Of a DNA stretch of 64,000 nucleotides, positions 36,315-45,619 are shown piece by piece (the stretch's first letter is position 1; every line of letters starts with the position of its first letter). The notes beneath the pieces were generated by a model that saw nothing but the letters and a program-made list of their open reading frames with translations, made no database searches and had not been told where the DNA came from. A program made the translations under genes and the position numbers. Origin of the DNA: Sinorhizobium americanum (GTDB lineage: Bacteria; Pseudomonadota; Alphaproteobacteria; Rhizobiales; Rhizobiaceae). The stretch lies in NCBI RefSeq assembly GCF_001651855.1, contig NZ_LNQC01000074.1:44382-108381 (forward strand), written 5' to 3'.

Positions 36315-38680
36315 GCCCGTTCCTCCACCGCCGTCTCATCGGCCTCCGCGACGACGGCGCGCTTCAGCGAACCGGCCCTCAGCCGGACGAGCGCCAGGAT
36401 CGCAAGGCCGGTAATCATCACCACGGCGATTTCGCCGAGCGTGTCGGTGCCGCGGAAATCGACGATAATGACGTTGACGACATTCGCCCCGTGCGCAGCC
36501 GACTTCGAATAGAGGTTGAAGAAGTCCGTGAGCGACCGGTCGAAGGGTACGGCCGTGGCCCGCAGCAGAAACAAGGCGAAGCCGAGGCCGCAGGCAAGCG
36601 CGATCGTCGCGTCACGCGCTTTCTCCGGGAGTGGCCGATGGTCGGCGGGCGAGAGCCGCAGCCGGGTCATCACCAGCGCCAACACGACGACGGACAGCGT
36701 TTCGACCATGAATTGGGTGAAAGACAGGTCCGGGGCGCCGTAGAGCAGATAGATGACGGCGACCGCGAAGCCTTGAATGCCGAGCGATACGATCGCGGTG
36801 AGGCGGTCGGAAGCGACCACGACGGCGAAGAGCCCGCCGACGGCGATCGCGATGATCGCAAGCTCGTGCACCGGAACGTCCGCGGAGAAGAAGGGGGCGC
36901 GCGGAAATTCGCCGTATCGCAGCGGCAGTGCCAAGAGAATGACTGCGACCAGCGAGAAGGTGGCGGTCATATAGACGTCGAGGCGGCCGCCCTGCAGGCG
37001 CCGTGTGACCGCGACGGCAAGGCGCACGAGGCCACGCATGAACTGGTCGAAGCCCCGATCGGGCCCCCAGCCGATGTCGACGAGGATCGCCGCCATCGCG
37101 GCGCGCAAGCGGGCGAGATTGAGATAGAAGGCGACGCCGAGCGCCACCGTCAAAGCCGAAAGCACGAGCGGCAGACCAAGATGCGGCACAAGCGATATGT
37201 CGACCGTTCTTGGCTCGCCGGCGATTGCCGAGGCGGTGGGCGATGAGACGAACCGATGGGCGAGACCCGACAGGAGCGCGATGGAGAGCCCCTTGAGGGC
37301 GAGAACGGCCGGGCCTATCCATAGTAGCAGCGGCGCCTCATGGGCATGTTTCGGCGTTTTCACGCGCGGTCCCAGGAAAGGCTTCAGGGCGACAGCGAAG
37401 GCGACGGCAAACATCAGGGCGTTGCCGAGGACAGCCAGTATCGCAAAGAGCGCGGAGCGGAAATTCGGCGCGGAGAAGGCGGAATAGAGCTCCTCCTTGG
37501 CGAGGAATCCGAAAAAGGGCGGCAGGCCACCCATGGAGAGCGCAGCGGCAAGGGCAATGGCGAAGGTGAGCGGCATCGCCGAACGCAGGCCGCCGAGCTT
37601 CGTGAAGTCGCGCAATCCGGTTTCGTGATCGAGGATGCCGGCCACCATGAACAAGGCGCCCTTGAAAAGCGCGTGTGCCACGAGATAGAGCGCGGCCGCC
37701 TCGATCGCATGCGGCGAGCCGAGCCCGATCGACATCACCAGAAGACCGAGCGAGGCCACCGTGGTATAGGCCAGCATCAGCTTCATATCGGTCTGGCGCA
37801 CCGCGAGCGCCGCGCCGATCACCAGCGTCGTCACACCGAAGAGCGGCAGAAGGAGCTGCCATTCCGGTGTTCCGCCAAGGACCGGATTGAGACGCATCAA
37901 CAAATAGACGCCGGCCTTCACCATCGTCGCCGAATGCAGATAGGCGGAAACCGGTGTCGGCGCCTCCATCGCATTCGGCAGCCAGAAGTGAAATGGAAAC
38001 TGGGCCGATTTGGTGAAGGCGCCGCCGAGGACCAGCAGCAGTGCAGCGAGATAAAAGGGGCTCTCCTTCACCTCGGAGCCGAAGGAAAGCAGCAGCGAAA
38101 GCTGCGTAACGCCGCTGACGTTCCAAAGGATCAGCAGCCCGGCGAGCAGCAGAAGACCGCCTCCGCCGGTGACGACCAGCGCCTGCAGCGCGGCGCGCCG
38201 CGCGGCCTCGCGGGCGTGGTCGAAGCCGATCAGCAGGAAGGAGGTTATTGACGTCAATTCCCAGAAGACGAACAGCATGAGGAAACTGTCGGAGACGACG
38301 AGTCCCTGCATCGATCCCATGAACAGGAGGATGAAGGCGAAGAAACGGCCCTGTTGCGGGTGCCCTTTCAAATAGCCGCCCGAATAGAGAACGATGAGCG
38401 CCCCGATACCGGAAATCAGCAGCATGAAGGTGAGCGACAAGCCGTCGATCAGCCAGGAAAAGCTGACATTGAAAGACGGTATCCACGCATAGCCGCCTGT
38501 CACGAATTCGCCGCTCGCGACATCCGGAAGGAAGCGCAGGAAATGCAAAAAGATTGCCGCGGGAGCAACGGCCAGCACCCAGGCGGCGTTGTGCCCGAGG
38601 AGCCTGGTCAGGCCGGGTGCGACAAGGGCCGCGGCGAAAGGAAGGGCGAGCGCCATAAATGTCAGTGCCGTGACATCCAT
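36311..38680 (-). CDS. phaA: Na+/K+:H+ antiporter subunit A
   Basis: A 789-residue MrpA protein: a NuoL-like core of about 14 helices with the Glu of [20 protein letters not shown] and Lys of [37 protein letters not shown] sequence (about residues 225-255), then a C-terminal extension with the MrpA-specific DUF4040/MnhB-like helices. It is the first gene of the operon phaABCDEFG and, with PhaD, forms the ion-translocating part. The ATG at 38680 begins [15 protein letters not shown]; only a weak ribosome site is visible. The complex confers pH and cation tolerance at the inner membrane. Confidence 0.95.
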   Translation of the reverse strand: MDVTALTFMALALPFAAALVAPGLTRLLGHNAAWVLAVAPAAIFLHFLRFLPDVASGEFVTGGYAWIPSFNVSFSWLIDGLSLTFMLLISGIGALIVLYSGGYLKGHPQQGRFFAFILLFMGSMQGLVVSDSFLMLFVFWELTSITSFLLIGFDHAREAARRAALQALVVTGGGGLLLLAGLLILWNVSGVTQLSLLLSFGSEVKESPFYLAALLLVLGGAFTKSAQFPFHFWLPNAMEAPTPVSAYLHSATMVKAGVYLLMRLNPVLGGTPEWQLLLPLFGVTTLVIGAALAVRQTDMKLMLAYTTVASLGLLVMSIGLGSPHAIEAAALYLVAHALFKGALFMVAGILDHETGLRDFTKLGGLRSAMPLTFAIALAAALSMGGLPPFFGFLAKEELYSAFSAPNFRSALFAILAVLGNALMFAVAFAVALKPFLGPRVKTPKHAHEAPLLLWIGPAVLALKGLSIALLSGLAHRFVSSPTASAIAGEPRTVDISLVPHLGLPLVLSALTVALGVAFYLNLARLRAAMAAILVDIGWGPDRGFDQFMRGLVRLAVAVTRRLQGGRLDVYMTATFSLVAVILLALPLRYGEFPRAPFFSADVPVHELAIIAIAVGGLFAVVVASDRLTAIVSLGIQGFAVAVIYLLYGAPDLSFTQFMVETLSVVVLALVMTRLRLSPADHRPLPEKARDATIALACGLGFALFLLRATAVPFDRSLTDFFNLYSKSAAHGANVVNVIIVDFRGTDTLGEIAVVMITGLAILALVRLRAGSLKRAVVAEADETAVEERA

Positions 38681-39175
38681 CGCGTGGCGTGCTCCCCGTT
38701 GATCATCTGGTCAATCTGATATCGGACATAGAAGAAGGGCCGGTTCGTCTCAAGAGAAATCGGTTGAAGTCTCAGTCAAGCGGGCGGTTATACTGTGCAA
38801 AGGCAACAAAGCCGCAGCCAAGCGCAACGCATCGGCGCCGGGCCGACAGAATCCGGCTGGGGCTCACTGTTTGCCGCAAGGCCGCGTGTCCTGTTCCGCC
38901 GGGAATAGATAAGCTGTGGTGCCAGGACTATCGAATTCGTGGTAATCAGGAACGGTCGGTGAAGATCAATGCGGCTGTCTCGGTGTCGTCGCAAGTGCCC
39001 TTTACGCGTCCCGCGAAAAGCGCCACTCTCCTGCAGCGCCGCACGTCTTATCAGACGCGCAAAAGTCGCTGTAGGATTTTGAAATGCTGCATGTTTTTGT
39101 CCTAAATCGGCTACGATTTAAGGAAACGTGCAGAAGGCAAGGCGGCAGGTAAGTAACCGAAGGAATGCTCTGCGC
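38681..39175. other. Intergenic region upstream of phaA, with mosaic repeat
   Basis: 495 bases holding the pha2 promoter (left part) and a repeat copy at 39031-39132. A 37-codon frame starting with GTG at 38795 has no ribosome site and was not called. The remainder shows nothing recognisable. Confidence 0.45.
39031..39132 (-). repeat. Rhizobial intergenic mosaic repeat, copy in inverted orientation
   Basis: About 100 bases. Its reverse complement matches the copy at 40590-40690 through most of its length: a TTAAATCG/CGATTT hairpin, GACA(A)A(A)ACATGCAGCA, TTCAAA..CTACAGCG, and GCGCGTCTGATAAGACG. This modular structure, with small palindromes joined by conserved linkers, is typical of the mosaic elements in Sinorhizobium intergenic DNA. 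Confidence 0.75.
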
Positions 39176-39670
39176 ATGCGCCGCGTCATATTTGCGTTCG
39201 TTCTCCTCTTTGGACCCGGCCTGCCCGCTGGCGCGCAGGACGATTGGCACCCCTATTCCAATCCGCGTTTTGGCTACACGGTGGAGATTCCGCCGGGTTT
39301 CGAAATGCACCAGCAGGCCGACAACAACGACGGCGCGAGCTTCCATGCCGATGACAATGGCGCGACGCTGATCGTGTTCGGCACGCACCCGCCGGCGGGC
39401 GATTTCGAGACGGACGTCACCGACCGGATCGGCTACGAGAAAGACGACGATTGGAGAATCCTCTATTCGCGCGTCACGCCCGCCTGGGCGAGCTTCTCAG
39501 GCGCTCGAGGCCGCGAGGTCTTCTACACACGGGCGATCGCGCTCTGCGACGGCAGCGCCGCCTATTTCCGGCTGCAATATCGCAAATCGAAGCTGACAAG
39601 CTTCGATGGCGTCATCTCGCGGATGGCGGCGGCGCTGCGCCCCTCGGACGATTGCCGGCCTCCGGAGTGA
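39176..39670 (+). CDS. Exported protein of unknown function
   Basis: A 164-residue protein with a clear signal peptide (MRRVIFAFVLLFGPGLPAGAQ) and a mature part beginning DDWHPYSNPRFGYTVEIPPGF, a motif common in small periplasmic proteins of rhizobia and other alphaproteobacteria. One cysteine pair (ALCDGSAAY and DDCRPPE) could form a disulfide. The start at 39176 is chosen for the signal peptide; the upstream part of the frame lies within the mosaic repeat. Function is not known. Confidence 0.75.
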   Translation: MRRVIFAFVLLFGPGLPAGAQDDWHPYSNPRFGYTVEIPPGFEMHQQADNNDGASFHADDNGATLIVFGTHPPAGDFETDVTDRIGYEKDDDWRILYSRVTPAWASFSGARGREVFYTRAIALCDGSAAYFRLQYRKSKLTSFDGVISRMAAALRPSDDCRPPE

Positions 39671-39698
39671 GAGGTGGGTGCGCTGCCGATGCGGCCGG

Positions 39699-40361
39699 TC
39701 AGGCGACGGCTGAACCGCTGATGCAAGTGAGGACGGCAGAATAGTGCACGGCCGATCCGGCGACCACGAAGCCGTGCCAGATGGCGTTTTGGAAGCGGAG
39801 TCGCTCCCAGACATGAAAGATGATACCGATCGAATAGATGATGCCGCCAATGAGGACGAGAAGCAGGGTCGTCGCATTGAGGGCTGCGAAGAGCGACTTG
39901 GCGGCCAGAACGCCGCCCCAGCCCATGGCGAGATAGAGAAGGATCGCCAAGCGGTCGAACCGTCCCGGCAGGAGGCATTTGATCGAAATGCCGAGAAGGG
40001 CTACGGCCCAAATGCCGATGAGCATCCAAAAGAGGAACGGATCATCCCAACCGCGCTGGAGAAAAGGCGTATAGGTTGCGGCGATCAGCACGAAGATGGC
40101 CGAATGATCCAGGCGACGCAGGAGCCACTTCGTCCGGCAGATGGGATAGAGATTGTAGAGAAACGATACGGACAGGGTGAGAATCAGGCCCGCACCATAG
40201 ACCCAGGCAGCGGCAAGCTGTCCCGAGGTGCTCCAGACCGTCGCATAGAATATAAGGGCAGTGACGCCGACGAGCGCGGCGCACAGGCCGATGCCGTGAA
40301 CAATTCCGTCGGCAATCAGTTCCGACCGGTCATAGGTCCATCTGAACTCGCTGATATCCAC
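39699..40361 (-). CDS. Hemolysin III/PAQR family membrane protein
   Basis: A 220-residue seven-helix membrane protein of the hemolysin III (YqfA, PAQR-like) family. The family metal-site residues are visible: the first histidine in ELIADGIVHGIGL, Asp and Ser in SVSFLYNLYP/RRLDHSAIFVLIAATYTPF, and the C-terminal histidines in GIIFHVW and AIWHGFVVAGSAVHY. The real start is GTG 40361, because GGAGG lies six to seven bases upstream; the frame is open to 40592 but without family sequence. The gene converges with the exported-protein gene (28 bases between stops). Function in bacteria is not settled. Confidence 0.88.
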   Translation of the reverse strand: MDISEFRWTYDRSELIADGIVHGIGLCAALVGVTALIFYATVWSTSGQLAAAWVYGAGLILTLSVSFLYNLYPICRTKWLLRRLDHSAIFVLIAATYTPFLQRGWDDPFLFWMLIGIWAVALLGISIKCLLPGRFDRLAILLYLAMGWGGVLAAKSLFAALNATTLLLVLIGGIIYSIGIIFHVWERLRFQNAIWHGFVVAGSAVHYSAVLTCISGSAVA

Positions 40362-40562
40362 GCGGCCCCTCCAGATCCCGCATCGATTCCGACATCGGCA
40401 CCGTGTCTCCGAACCGCAGTGATCTGGTCGAACAAACTCGCCCCCAACACCGCGGCCCCTTCCGACGGATCGATTTATCGTGCCATAGAGTTCTTGGCCG
40501 GCAAAGCACCTGTTTGGGGCGAAAGGATCAAATTCCGCAACGCATAAAAACATTTGGCCGAC

Positions 40563-40585
40563 CCCGCGCGACGACGTCGCGCGGG
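40563..40585. repeat. Perfect 10-base palindrome
   Basis: CCCGCGCGAC, three-base loop, GTCGCGCGGG. It abuts the mosaic repeat and lies between the dksA-like stop and the hlyIII start. It has no uridine run in either direction, so it is not an obvious intrinsic terminator. Confidence 0.6.
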
Positions 40586-40589
40586 AAGG

Positions 40590-40690
40590 CACGTGTCCTT
40601 AAATCGTCCTCGATTTAAGGACAAAGACATGCAGCAATTCAAAGTGCTACAGCGGCCTTGGCGCGTCTGATAAGACGCGCAGCGCTATAG
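40590..40690 (+). repeat. Rhizobial intergenic mosaic repeat, direct copy
   Basis: Contains the palindrome CCTTAAATCG-TC-CTCGATTTAAGG (about 40598-40620), the linker ACATGCAGCAATTCAAAGTG, and a second palindrome GCGCGTCTGATAAGACGCGC (40661-40680). It is inverted relative to the copy at 39031-39132; the two bracket the exported-protein and hemolysin III genes. Confidence 0.75.
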
Positions 40691-40779
40691 GTTCCGAGAC
40701 GAAGCTAGGAAGACCCTGTTCGTCTGGTAAGACGCGGGCGTGCTGGAAAATCGAGCCCGCTCGGCGCGATGCGCCGCCC

Positions 40780-41127
40780 TCATCGCGTGCGCGAGGCAAC
40801 TTCGGCGGCGCAGGTCTGGCAGAGCGGTGCGTGGGGGACCGCGTGCAATCTCTCCTGAGAAATCGGGTCCCCGCAGCGCGCGCAGATTCCGTAGGTTCCG
40901 GCCGCGATCCTGTCGAGAGCCGCATCAATGGCGCGGATCTCGCCCTGGCCTGCGAGCCCCAGCCCTTCCAGCACTTCATCGTTTTCCCGTTCTGTGACGC
41001 GATCCGGAACGTCGGCATTCATCGGCTGGTCAAGATCTTCCTCGATTTTCACCAGACGGCCATAGAGTTCGTCCTTGCGGCGCAGAAGCTTGTCGCGGAA
41101 ATCATCAAGCGCGTATTTGTCCATCAT
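40780..41127 (-). CDS. TraR/DksA family zinc-finger protein
   Basis: A 115-residue DksA-like protein: a coiled-coil N-terminal half (YALDDFRDKLLRRKDELYGRLVKIEEDL) and a C4 zinc finger CARCGDPISQERLHAVPHAPLCQTC near the C-terminus. DksA proteins bind RNA polymerase through the secondary channel; the short TraR-like versions lack part of the coiled coil. The ATG at 41127 has AGGGAG upstream (a second ATG follows directly). It follows the universal stress protein gene by 52 bases on the same strand, so the two are probably co-transcribed. Confidence 0.88.
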   Translation of the reverse strand: MMDKYALDDFRDKLLRRKDELYGRLVKIEEDLDQPMNADVPDRVTERENDEVLEGLGLAGQGEIRAIDAALDRIAAGTYGICARCGDPISQERLHAVPHAPLCQTCAAEVASRTR

Positions 41128-41179
41128 GGGGCTCCCTTGGTCGCGGCACGGCAAGGCCGCACCGCATTCTTCTTGTTGG

Positions 41180-41602
41180 TTAGCGGTCGACGAGAACGGC
41201 ACAGGGGCAGTGGCTGACCACGCGGCTGGCGGTCGAACCGATGAAATAGTCGATCAGGCCCGGACGGTGCGACGCAATGATCACCAGGTCCGCGTTCTCT
41301 TCCTTGGCGAGCGCATTGATGGTGCCGGCCGCCCCGCCGGTGCGGATCTCGATCCGTCCCTTGATGCCATGCTTGGTCTTCAGCGCCTCCAGCGTCCTGA
41401 CCGCATGCCTGCGCGATTCCTCGATCATCTCGAGCGGAAAATCGACGATCATGTAGCCTTGCGCATAGGCGTTGAGGTCCTCGACGACGTTGAGGAGAAT
41501 GATCTCTCCACCCTCATCGATCAGCTTTTCGGCGATACCGAGAACGGATTCACCGTGTTCGAGCTGATCCATGGCGATCGGGACGATAATCTTCCTGTAC
41601 AT
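41180..41602 (-). CDS. Universal stress protein, UspA family
   Basis: A 140-residue Usp-fold protein. MYRKIIVPIAMDQLEHGE is the usual N-terminal strand; the ATP-binding signature is degenerate but visible near the C-terminus as IASHRPGLIDYFIGSTASRVVSHCPCAVLVDR (G-2X-G-9X-G(S/T) type region). The start at 41602 has AAGGAGCG seven bases upstream. A near-perfect FixK box lies about 145 bases upstream, so low-oxygen induction is likely. It pairs with the DksA-type gene downstream. Confidence 0.88.
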   Translation of the reverse strand: MYRKIIVPIAMDQLEHGESVLGIAEKLIDEGGEIILLNVVEDLNAYAQGYMIVDFPLEMIEESRRHAVRTLEALKTKHGIKGRIEIRTGGAAGTINALAKEENADLVIIASHRPGLIDYFIGSTASRVVSHCPCAVLVDR

Positions 41603-41955
41603 ACAGATACGCTCCTTCTGTTGCGTTCCGGTCGCCGGCTGGAAAACGGGGCGATCCTCGGGCCCGAGGCCGAGACTCGGACGGACCTTTCTCCGCCTTT
41701 TCCCGCCCTGCAGATCCAAATTGGGCGGAGGCGGCGACTCCGACCATGATCGAAATCAATCGGCCACCGCTCCCCCGCGCTCGCACCATCTATGATGAGG
41801 TAGCGCGACGGCCGCGACCGTCAACGTTCGTCGAACACAACATCAAGTAATATAATGGCTTTCCCGAACGCCTTCACGTGCTCATATTGGGCTACGGTTC
41901 GGGCGCCGCGGCAGCCCGGAGCGCCTCCCGAAAGGCGTAGCTCAAGGAAAAGACG
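41603..41955. other. Divergent intergenic region usp-VOC gene with FixK-like site
   Basis: 353 bases. It contains ATGAT-CGAA-ATCAA (41746-41759). The promoter of the plus-strand VOC gene is probably in the TATAATGG-containing part near 41850. Confidence 0.45.
41746..41759. promoter_or_regulatory. FixK/FNR-type box upstream of usp
   Basis: ATGAT-N4-ATCAA; one mismatch to TTGAT-N4-ATCAA, the FixK/FNR consensus of rhizobia. Located 144 bases upstream of the usp start, so an activating position (-41) would require a leader of about 100 bases. Confidence 0.4.
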
Positions 41956-42843
41956 ATGCAATCGCAGCCTGTGACCAACCTTCCCGCCGACCATGCGGTC
42001 GCGATGCCCGCCTATATCCACCGGGCGCATCTCGTCGTTCAGGATCTGCGAATGGTGTCGGCCTGGTATCAAAACGTGCTCGGCCTTGCTTCAATCGAAG
42101 CGAGCGCCAGCGGAGAGACGCTTGGATTCGACGGAAAGCCGCTGTTGACGCTGACAACGGATGCGCAAGCGACAAGGGCGCCGCGCAGCGCGCCCGGTCT
42201 CTTCCACACTGCGTTCCTCGTGCCCGATCGCCACGAACTGGGACGCTGGCTGGCCCATGTGGCGGACAACGGCGTTCGCCTGCAGGGCGCTTCGGACCAC
42301 CTCGTCAGCGAAGCGATCTATCTCGCTGACCCGGAGGGCAACGGCATCGAGGTCTATCGCGATCGGCCGCGCAGCGAATGGCGCTACGAGGCGGACGGAA
42401 CGGTGGCGATGAACACCTTGCCGCTCGACCTGCAGTCGCTCTATGACGAGGCGCCGAAGGAGGCTTGGAGCGGTCTTGCCGCCGGCACCGTGATCGGCCA
42501 CATCCATCTGCAGGTCTCCGACATTCCGCAGGCGGATGCCTTCTTCCGCGACGTCCTCGGCCTCGATCTGATGGCGCGCTATCCGGGAGCAAGCTTTTTC
42601 GCCACTGGCAAATATCACCATCACGTGGCCGCCAATATCTGGCATTCGCGAGGAGCGGCGAAACGCGAGGCCAAGATGACCGGTCTCTCCGACTACACGA
42701 TCCGCTTCCGGCACAGCGACAGGCTCGCCACGGCGATCCGCAAGCTCGACGAACTCCAGATTCCCGTGCGCGAGGAAGGCGGCATCCATCGTCTCACTGA
42801 TCCCTGGGGGATTGGCCTCAACCTCGCGGCTTCGGCAGCCTGA
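41956..42843 (+). CDS. VOC-family extradiol dioxygenase-like protein (CatE type)
   Basis: A 295-residue protein with two VOC/glyoxalase-fold repeats (about 20-130 and 175-280). Metal ligands expected in CatE-like catechol 2,3-dioxygenases are present: His in IHRAHLVVQDL or GLFHTAFLVP, and in the second half GHIHLQVSDIPQADAFF, with Glu/Asp in ADPEGNGIEVYRDRP. The substrate is not evident from sequence; several homologues are annotated as catechol dioxygenase from fold alone. Single gene between usp and the oligopeptidase. Confidence 0.82.
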   Translation: MQSQPVTNLPADHAVAMPAYIHRAHLVVQDLRMVSAWYQNVLGLASIEASASGETLGFDGKPLLTLTTDAQATRAPRSAPGLFHTAFLVPDRHELGRWLAHVADNGVRLQGASDHLVSEAIYLADPEGNGIEVYRDRPRSEWRYEADGTVAMNTLPLDLQSLYDEAPKEAWSGLAAGTVIGHIHLQVSDIPQADAFFRDVLGLDLMARYPGASFFATGKYHHHVAANIWHSRGAAKREAKMTGLSDYTIRFRHSDRLATAIRKLDELQIPVREEGGIHRLTDPWGIGLNLAASAA

Positions 42844-42959
42844 GCTTAGCGGGCAATCCGTCGCTCTGTCCGCCGGCGCCCGGTGGCGCTTTCCGCTTGA
42901 TCGCCGCCCGGGCGCTCTCTATCTCATGATCTCCCACCGAAGAGATCCCGGAGAGACCC

Positions 42960-45068
42960 TTGTCTGTTTTCAAGAACCTGCCCGCCGCGCCCGTCGCTCG
43001 TAAGAAGCCGCTCACGGATATGCGCCACGGCATCAGCCGGACCGATGAATACGCCTGGCTGAGGGCCGACAACTGGCAGGCGATGTTCAAGGATCCCTCG
43101 ATCCTCGATCCGGAAATCCGCCGCCACCTCGATGCCGAAAACGACTACATGAACGCCGCGATGGCGGACACCAAGGAGCTGCAGAAGGCGCTGTTTGCCG
43201 AAATGCGCGGCCGCATCAAGGAGGACGATTCCTCCGTACCGATGAAGGACGGTGCCTTTGCCTATGGCACATTCTATGTGAAGGGCGGCGAGCATCCGCG
43301 CTATTTTCGCATCCCGCGCGACGGCGCGACGGGCGACGAGGCGATCCGCCAGGTGCTGCTCGACGGCGACAAGGAAGCCGAGGGCAAGGCTTACTTCCGC
43401 ATCGCCGGCCTCGACCATTCGAGCGATCATGCCCGCGGCATCTGGGGTTACGATGACAAGGGATCGGAATATTTCACGCTGAAGGTGCGCGATCTTTCGA
43501 GCGGCGAGGATCTCACCGACGTGGTCGAGAATACCGGCGGCGGCGGTGCCTGGGCGCCGGACGGCCGGAGCTTCTTCTACACCGTGCTCGACGAGAACCA
43601 CCGGCCGTCGCGAATCTACCACCACGTCGTCGGCACGCCGCAGTCCGAGGATCGGCTCGTCTACGAGGAAACGGACCCCGGCTTCTTCATGTCGGTCGGC
43701 GGGTCGCTGCTCGACGACTTCATCTATATCGACATCCATGATCATGAGACCAGCGAATACCGGCTGCTTTCGACCAGAGACCTGACGGCCGAACCGCAGA
43801 TCGTGGCGAAACGCGTCACCGGTCTCGAATATTCGATGACCGAGGGCGGCGAGATCTTCTACATCCTCACCAATGCCGACGGCGCCAAGGATTTCAAGAT
43901 CATGGAAGCTCCGGTGGAAGCGCCGCAGAAGGCAAACTGGCGCGAGGTGGTGGCACACCGGCCGGGCACGCTGATCCTCAGCCACATGGCCTATGCCCGC
44001 CACCTCGTCTGGCTGCAGCGCCGCGAGGGGCTGCCGGAAATCGTCATTCGCGACCGGAGGACCGGTGAGGAACATGCGATCGCCTTTGCCGAGGAAGCCT
44101 ATTCATTGGGCCTCTCGGGGGCGGCCGAATACGACACCGACGTCATCCGCTTCTCCTATTCGTCGATGACGACGCCCTCGCAGCTCTTCGACTACGACAT
44201 GGCGACGCGCGAGCGCACGCTCCTGAAGACCCAGGAAGTGCCCTCCGGCCACGATCCGGACGATTACGTCACGCGCCGCGTCTTTGCGCCGGCTGCGGAC
44301 GGTGCGTCGGTTCCGGTAACACTCCTCTATCGCAAGGATACGCCGCTAGACGGTTCGGCACCGTGCCTGCTCTACGGGTACGGCGCCTACGGCATCACGA
44401 TTCCGGCCGGTTTCAATACCAATTGCCTATCGCTCGTCGACCGCGGCTTCGTCTATGCCATCGCCCATATCCGAGGCGGCAAGGACAAGGGCTTTCAGTG
44501 GTACGAAGACGGCAAAATGGCGAAGAAGTCCAATACCTTCAAGGACTTCATCGCCGCGGCTGACCATCTGAATCAGCAGAAGTTCACATCCTACGCGAAC
44601 ATCATCGCCGAAGGCGGCTCGGCCGGCGGCATGCTGATGGGAGCGATCGCCAATATGGCACCGGAGAAGTTCAAGGGCATCATCGCCGCGGTCCCCTTCG
44701 TCGACGTCCTGAACACCATGCTCGACGACACGCTGCCGCTGACGCCGCCGGAATGGCCGGAATGGGGCAATCCGATCGAGAGCGCCGAGTTCTACAACAT
44801 CATTGCCGGCTACTCGCCCTACGACAATGTGGATGCCAAACCCTATCCGGCGATCCTGGCGCTTGGCGGCCTCACCGATCCGCGCGTCACCTATTGGGAG
44901 CCGGCGAAATGGGTCGCCAGGCTGCGCGAGAAGACCACCGGCGGCGAACCGATCCTGTTGAAGACCAACATGGATGCCGGGCATGGCGGCGCCTCGGGCC
45001 GTTTCCAGCGGCTGGAGGAAATCGCTTTCGAATATGCCTTCGCCATCAAGGTCGCCGGCAAGATGTAG
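42960..45068 (+). CDS. ptrB: Oligopeptidase B (S9A prolyl oligopeptidase family)
   Basis: A 702-residue cytosolic serine peptidase that cleaves short peptides after basic residues. An N-terminal seven-blade beta-propeller (about 60-400) filters substrates. The catalytic alpha/beta-hydrolase domain has the Ser in AEGGSAGGMLMGAIANMAP (about 559) and the His in MDAGHGGASGRFQRLEE; the Asp lies in the ALGGLTDPRVTYWEP region. It starts with TTG at 42960, preceded by GGAGAGACCC. The DUF1697 gene follows 9 bases later. Confidence 0.94.
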   Translation: MSVFKNLPAAPVARKKPLTDMRHGISRTDEYAWLRADNWQAMFKDPSILDPEIRRHLDAENDYMNAAMADTKELQKALFAEMRGRIKEDDSSVPMKDGAFAYGTFYVKGGEHPRYFRIPRDGATGDEAIRQVLLDGDKEAEGKAYFRIAGLDHSSDHARGIWGYDDKGSEYFTLKVRDLSSGEDLTDVVENTGGGGAWAPDGRSFFYTVLDENHRPSRIYHHVVGTPQSEDRLVYEETDPGFFMSVGGSLLDDFIYIDIHDHETSEYRLLSTRDLTAEPQIVAKRVTGLEYSMTEGGEIFYILTNADGAKDFKIMEAPVEAPQKANWREVVAHRPGTLILSHMAYARHLVWLQRREGLPEIVIRDRRTGEEHAIAFAEEAYSLGLSGAAEYDTDVIRFSYSSMTTPSQLFDYDMATRERTLLKTQEVPSGHDPDDYVTRRVFAPAADGASVPVTLLYRKDTPLDGSAPCLLYGYGAYGITIPAGFNTNCLSLVDRGFVYAIAHIRGGKDKGFQWYEDGKMAKKSNTFKDFIAAADHLNQQKFTSYANIIAEGGSAGGMLMGAIANMAPEKFKGIIAAVPFVDVLNTMLDDTLPLTPPEWPEWGNPIESAEFYNIIAGYSPYDNVDAKPYPAILALGGLTDPRVTYWEPAKWVARLREKTTGGEPILLKTNMDAGHGGASGRFQRLEEIAFEYAFAIKVAGKM

Positions 45069-45077
45069 GAGGCGCCG

Positions 45078-45605
45078 GTGCCGGTCTATGTCGCGCTGCT
45101 GAGGGCCGTCAATGTGGGCGGCACCGGTTCGCTTCCCATGGCGGAGCTGAAGGCCATCTGCGAGGGCCTCGGCTTTGCCGACGTCAAGACCTACATCCAG
45201 AGCGGTAACGTGCTCTTCCGCTCCGAGCTTGCCGAAGGCGACGTTCAGAAGAAACTCGAGGAAGCGCTGGCGGCGAAGATGGGCAAGACGCTGGGCGTGC
45301 TGCTGCGCAGCCGGCGTGACCTGGAGACGATCGCGGCAAAGGCGCCGTTTCCGGACGCCAAGCCGAATTTCCTGCTCGTCGCATTCCTGCCGGAGCCGCC
45401 GCCAACGGACGCGCTCGACAAGCTCGTCGCCCCGGACGGAGAAGAGGTGAAGATCGACGGGCGGGAGATCTATGTCCACTATCCGAATGGATCGGGACGG
45501 TCGAAGCTCAAGCTGCCGGCGCTCAAACCCGGCACGGCACGCAATCTCAACACCGTGCGCAAGCTGGCGGAACTGGCCGCGGCTCTCGAGGACGACGGCG
45601 CCTGA
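45078..45605 (+). CDS. DUF1697 family protein
   Basis: A 175-residue protein with the DUF1697 signature at its N-terminus (YVALLRAVNVGGTGSLPMAELK, then GFADVKTYIQSGNVLF) and a second half with DGREIYVHYPNGSGRSKLKLP and GTARNLNTVRKLAEL. Two ferredoxin-like repeats are expected. Starts with GTG behind AGGAGG. It lies 9 bases after ptrB, so it is in the same transcript. Function is unknown. Confidence 0.88.
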   Translation: MPVYVALLRAVNVGGTGSLPMAELKAICEGLGFADVKTYIQSGNVLFRSELAEGDVQKKLEEALAAKMGKTLGVLLRSRRDLETIAAKAPFPDAKPNFLLVAFLPEPPPTDALDKLVAPDGEEVKIDGREIYVHYPNGSGRSKLKLPALKPGTARNLNTVRKLAELAAALEDDGA

Positions 45606-45619
45606 CCCGTCCCGCGGCT

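Larger units (their letters stand above)
40362..40779. other. Intergenic region hlyIII-dksA-like gene with palindrome and repeat
   Basis: 418 bases containing a perfect GC palindrome (40563-40585) and the second full copy of the mosaic repeat (40590-40690). A remnant of the repeat's GTAAGACGCG word recurs at about 40726-40737. Confidence 0.5.

Noticed and set aside
38795..38908. 37-codon GTG-initiated frame upstream of phaA
   Set aside because: No Shine-Dalgarno sequence, no terminator and no recognisable protein.
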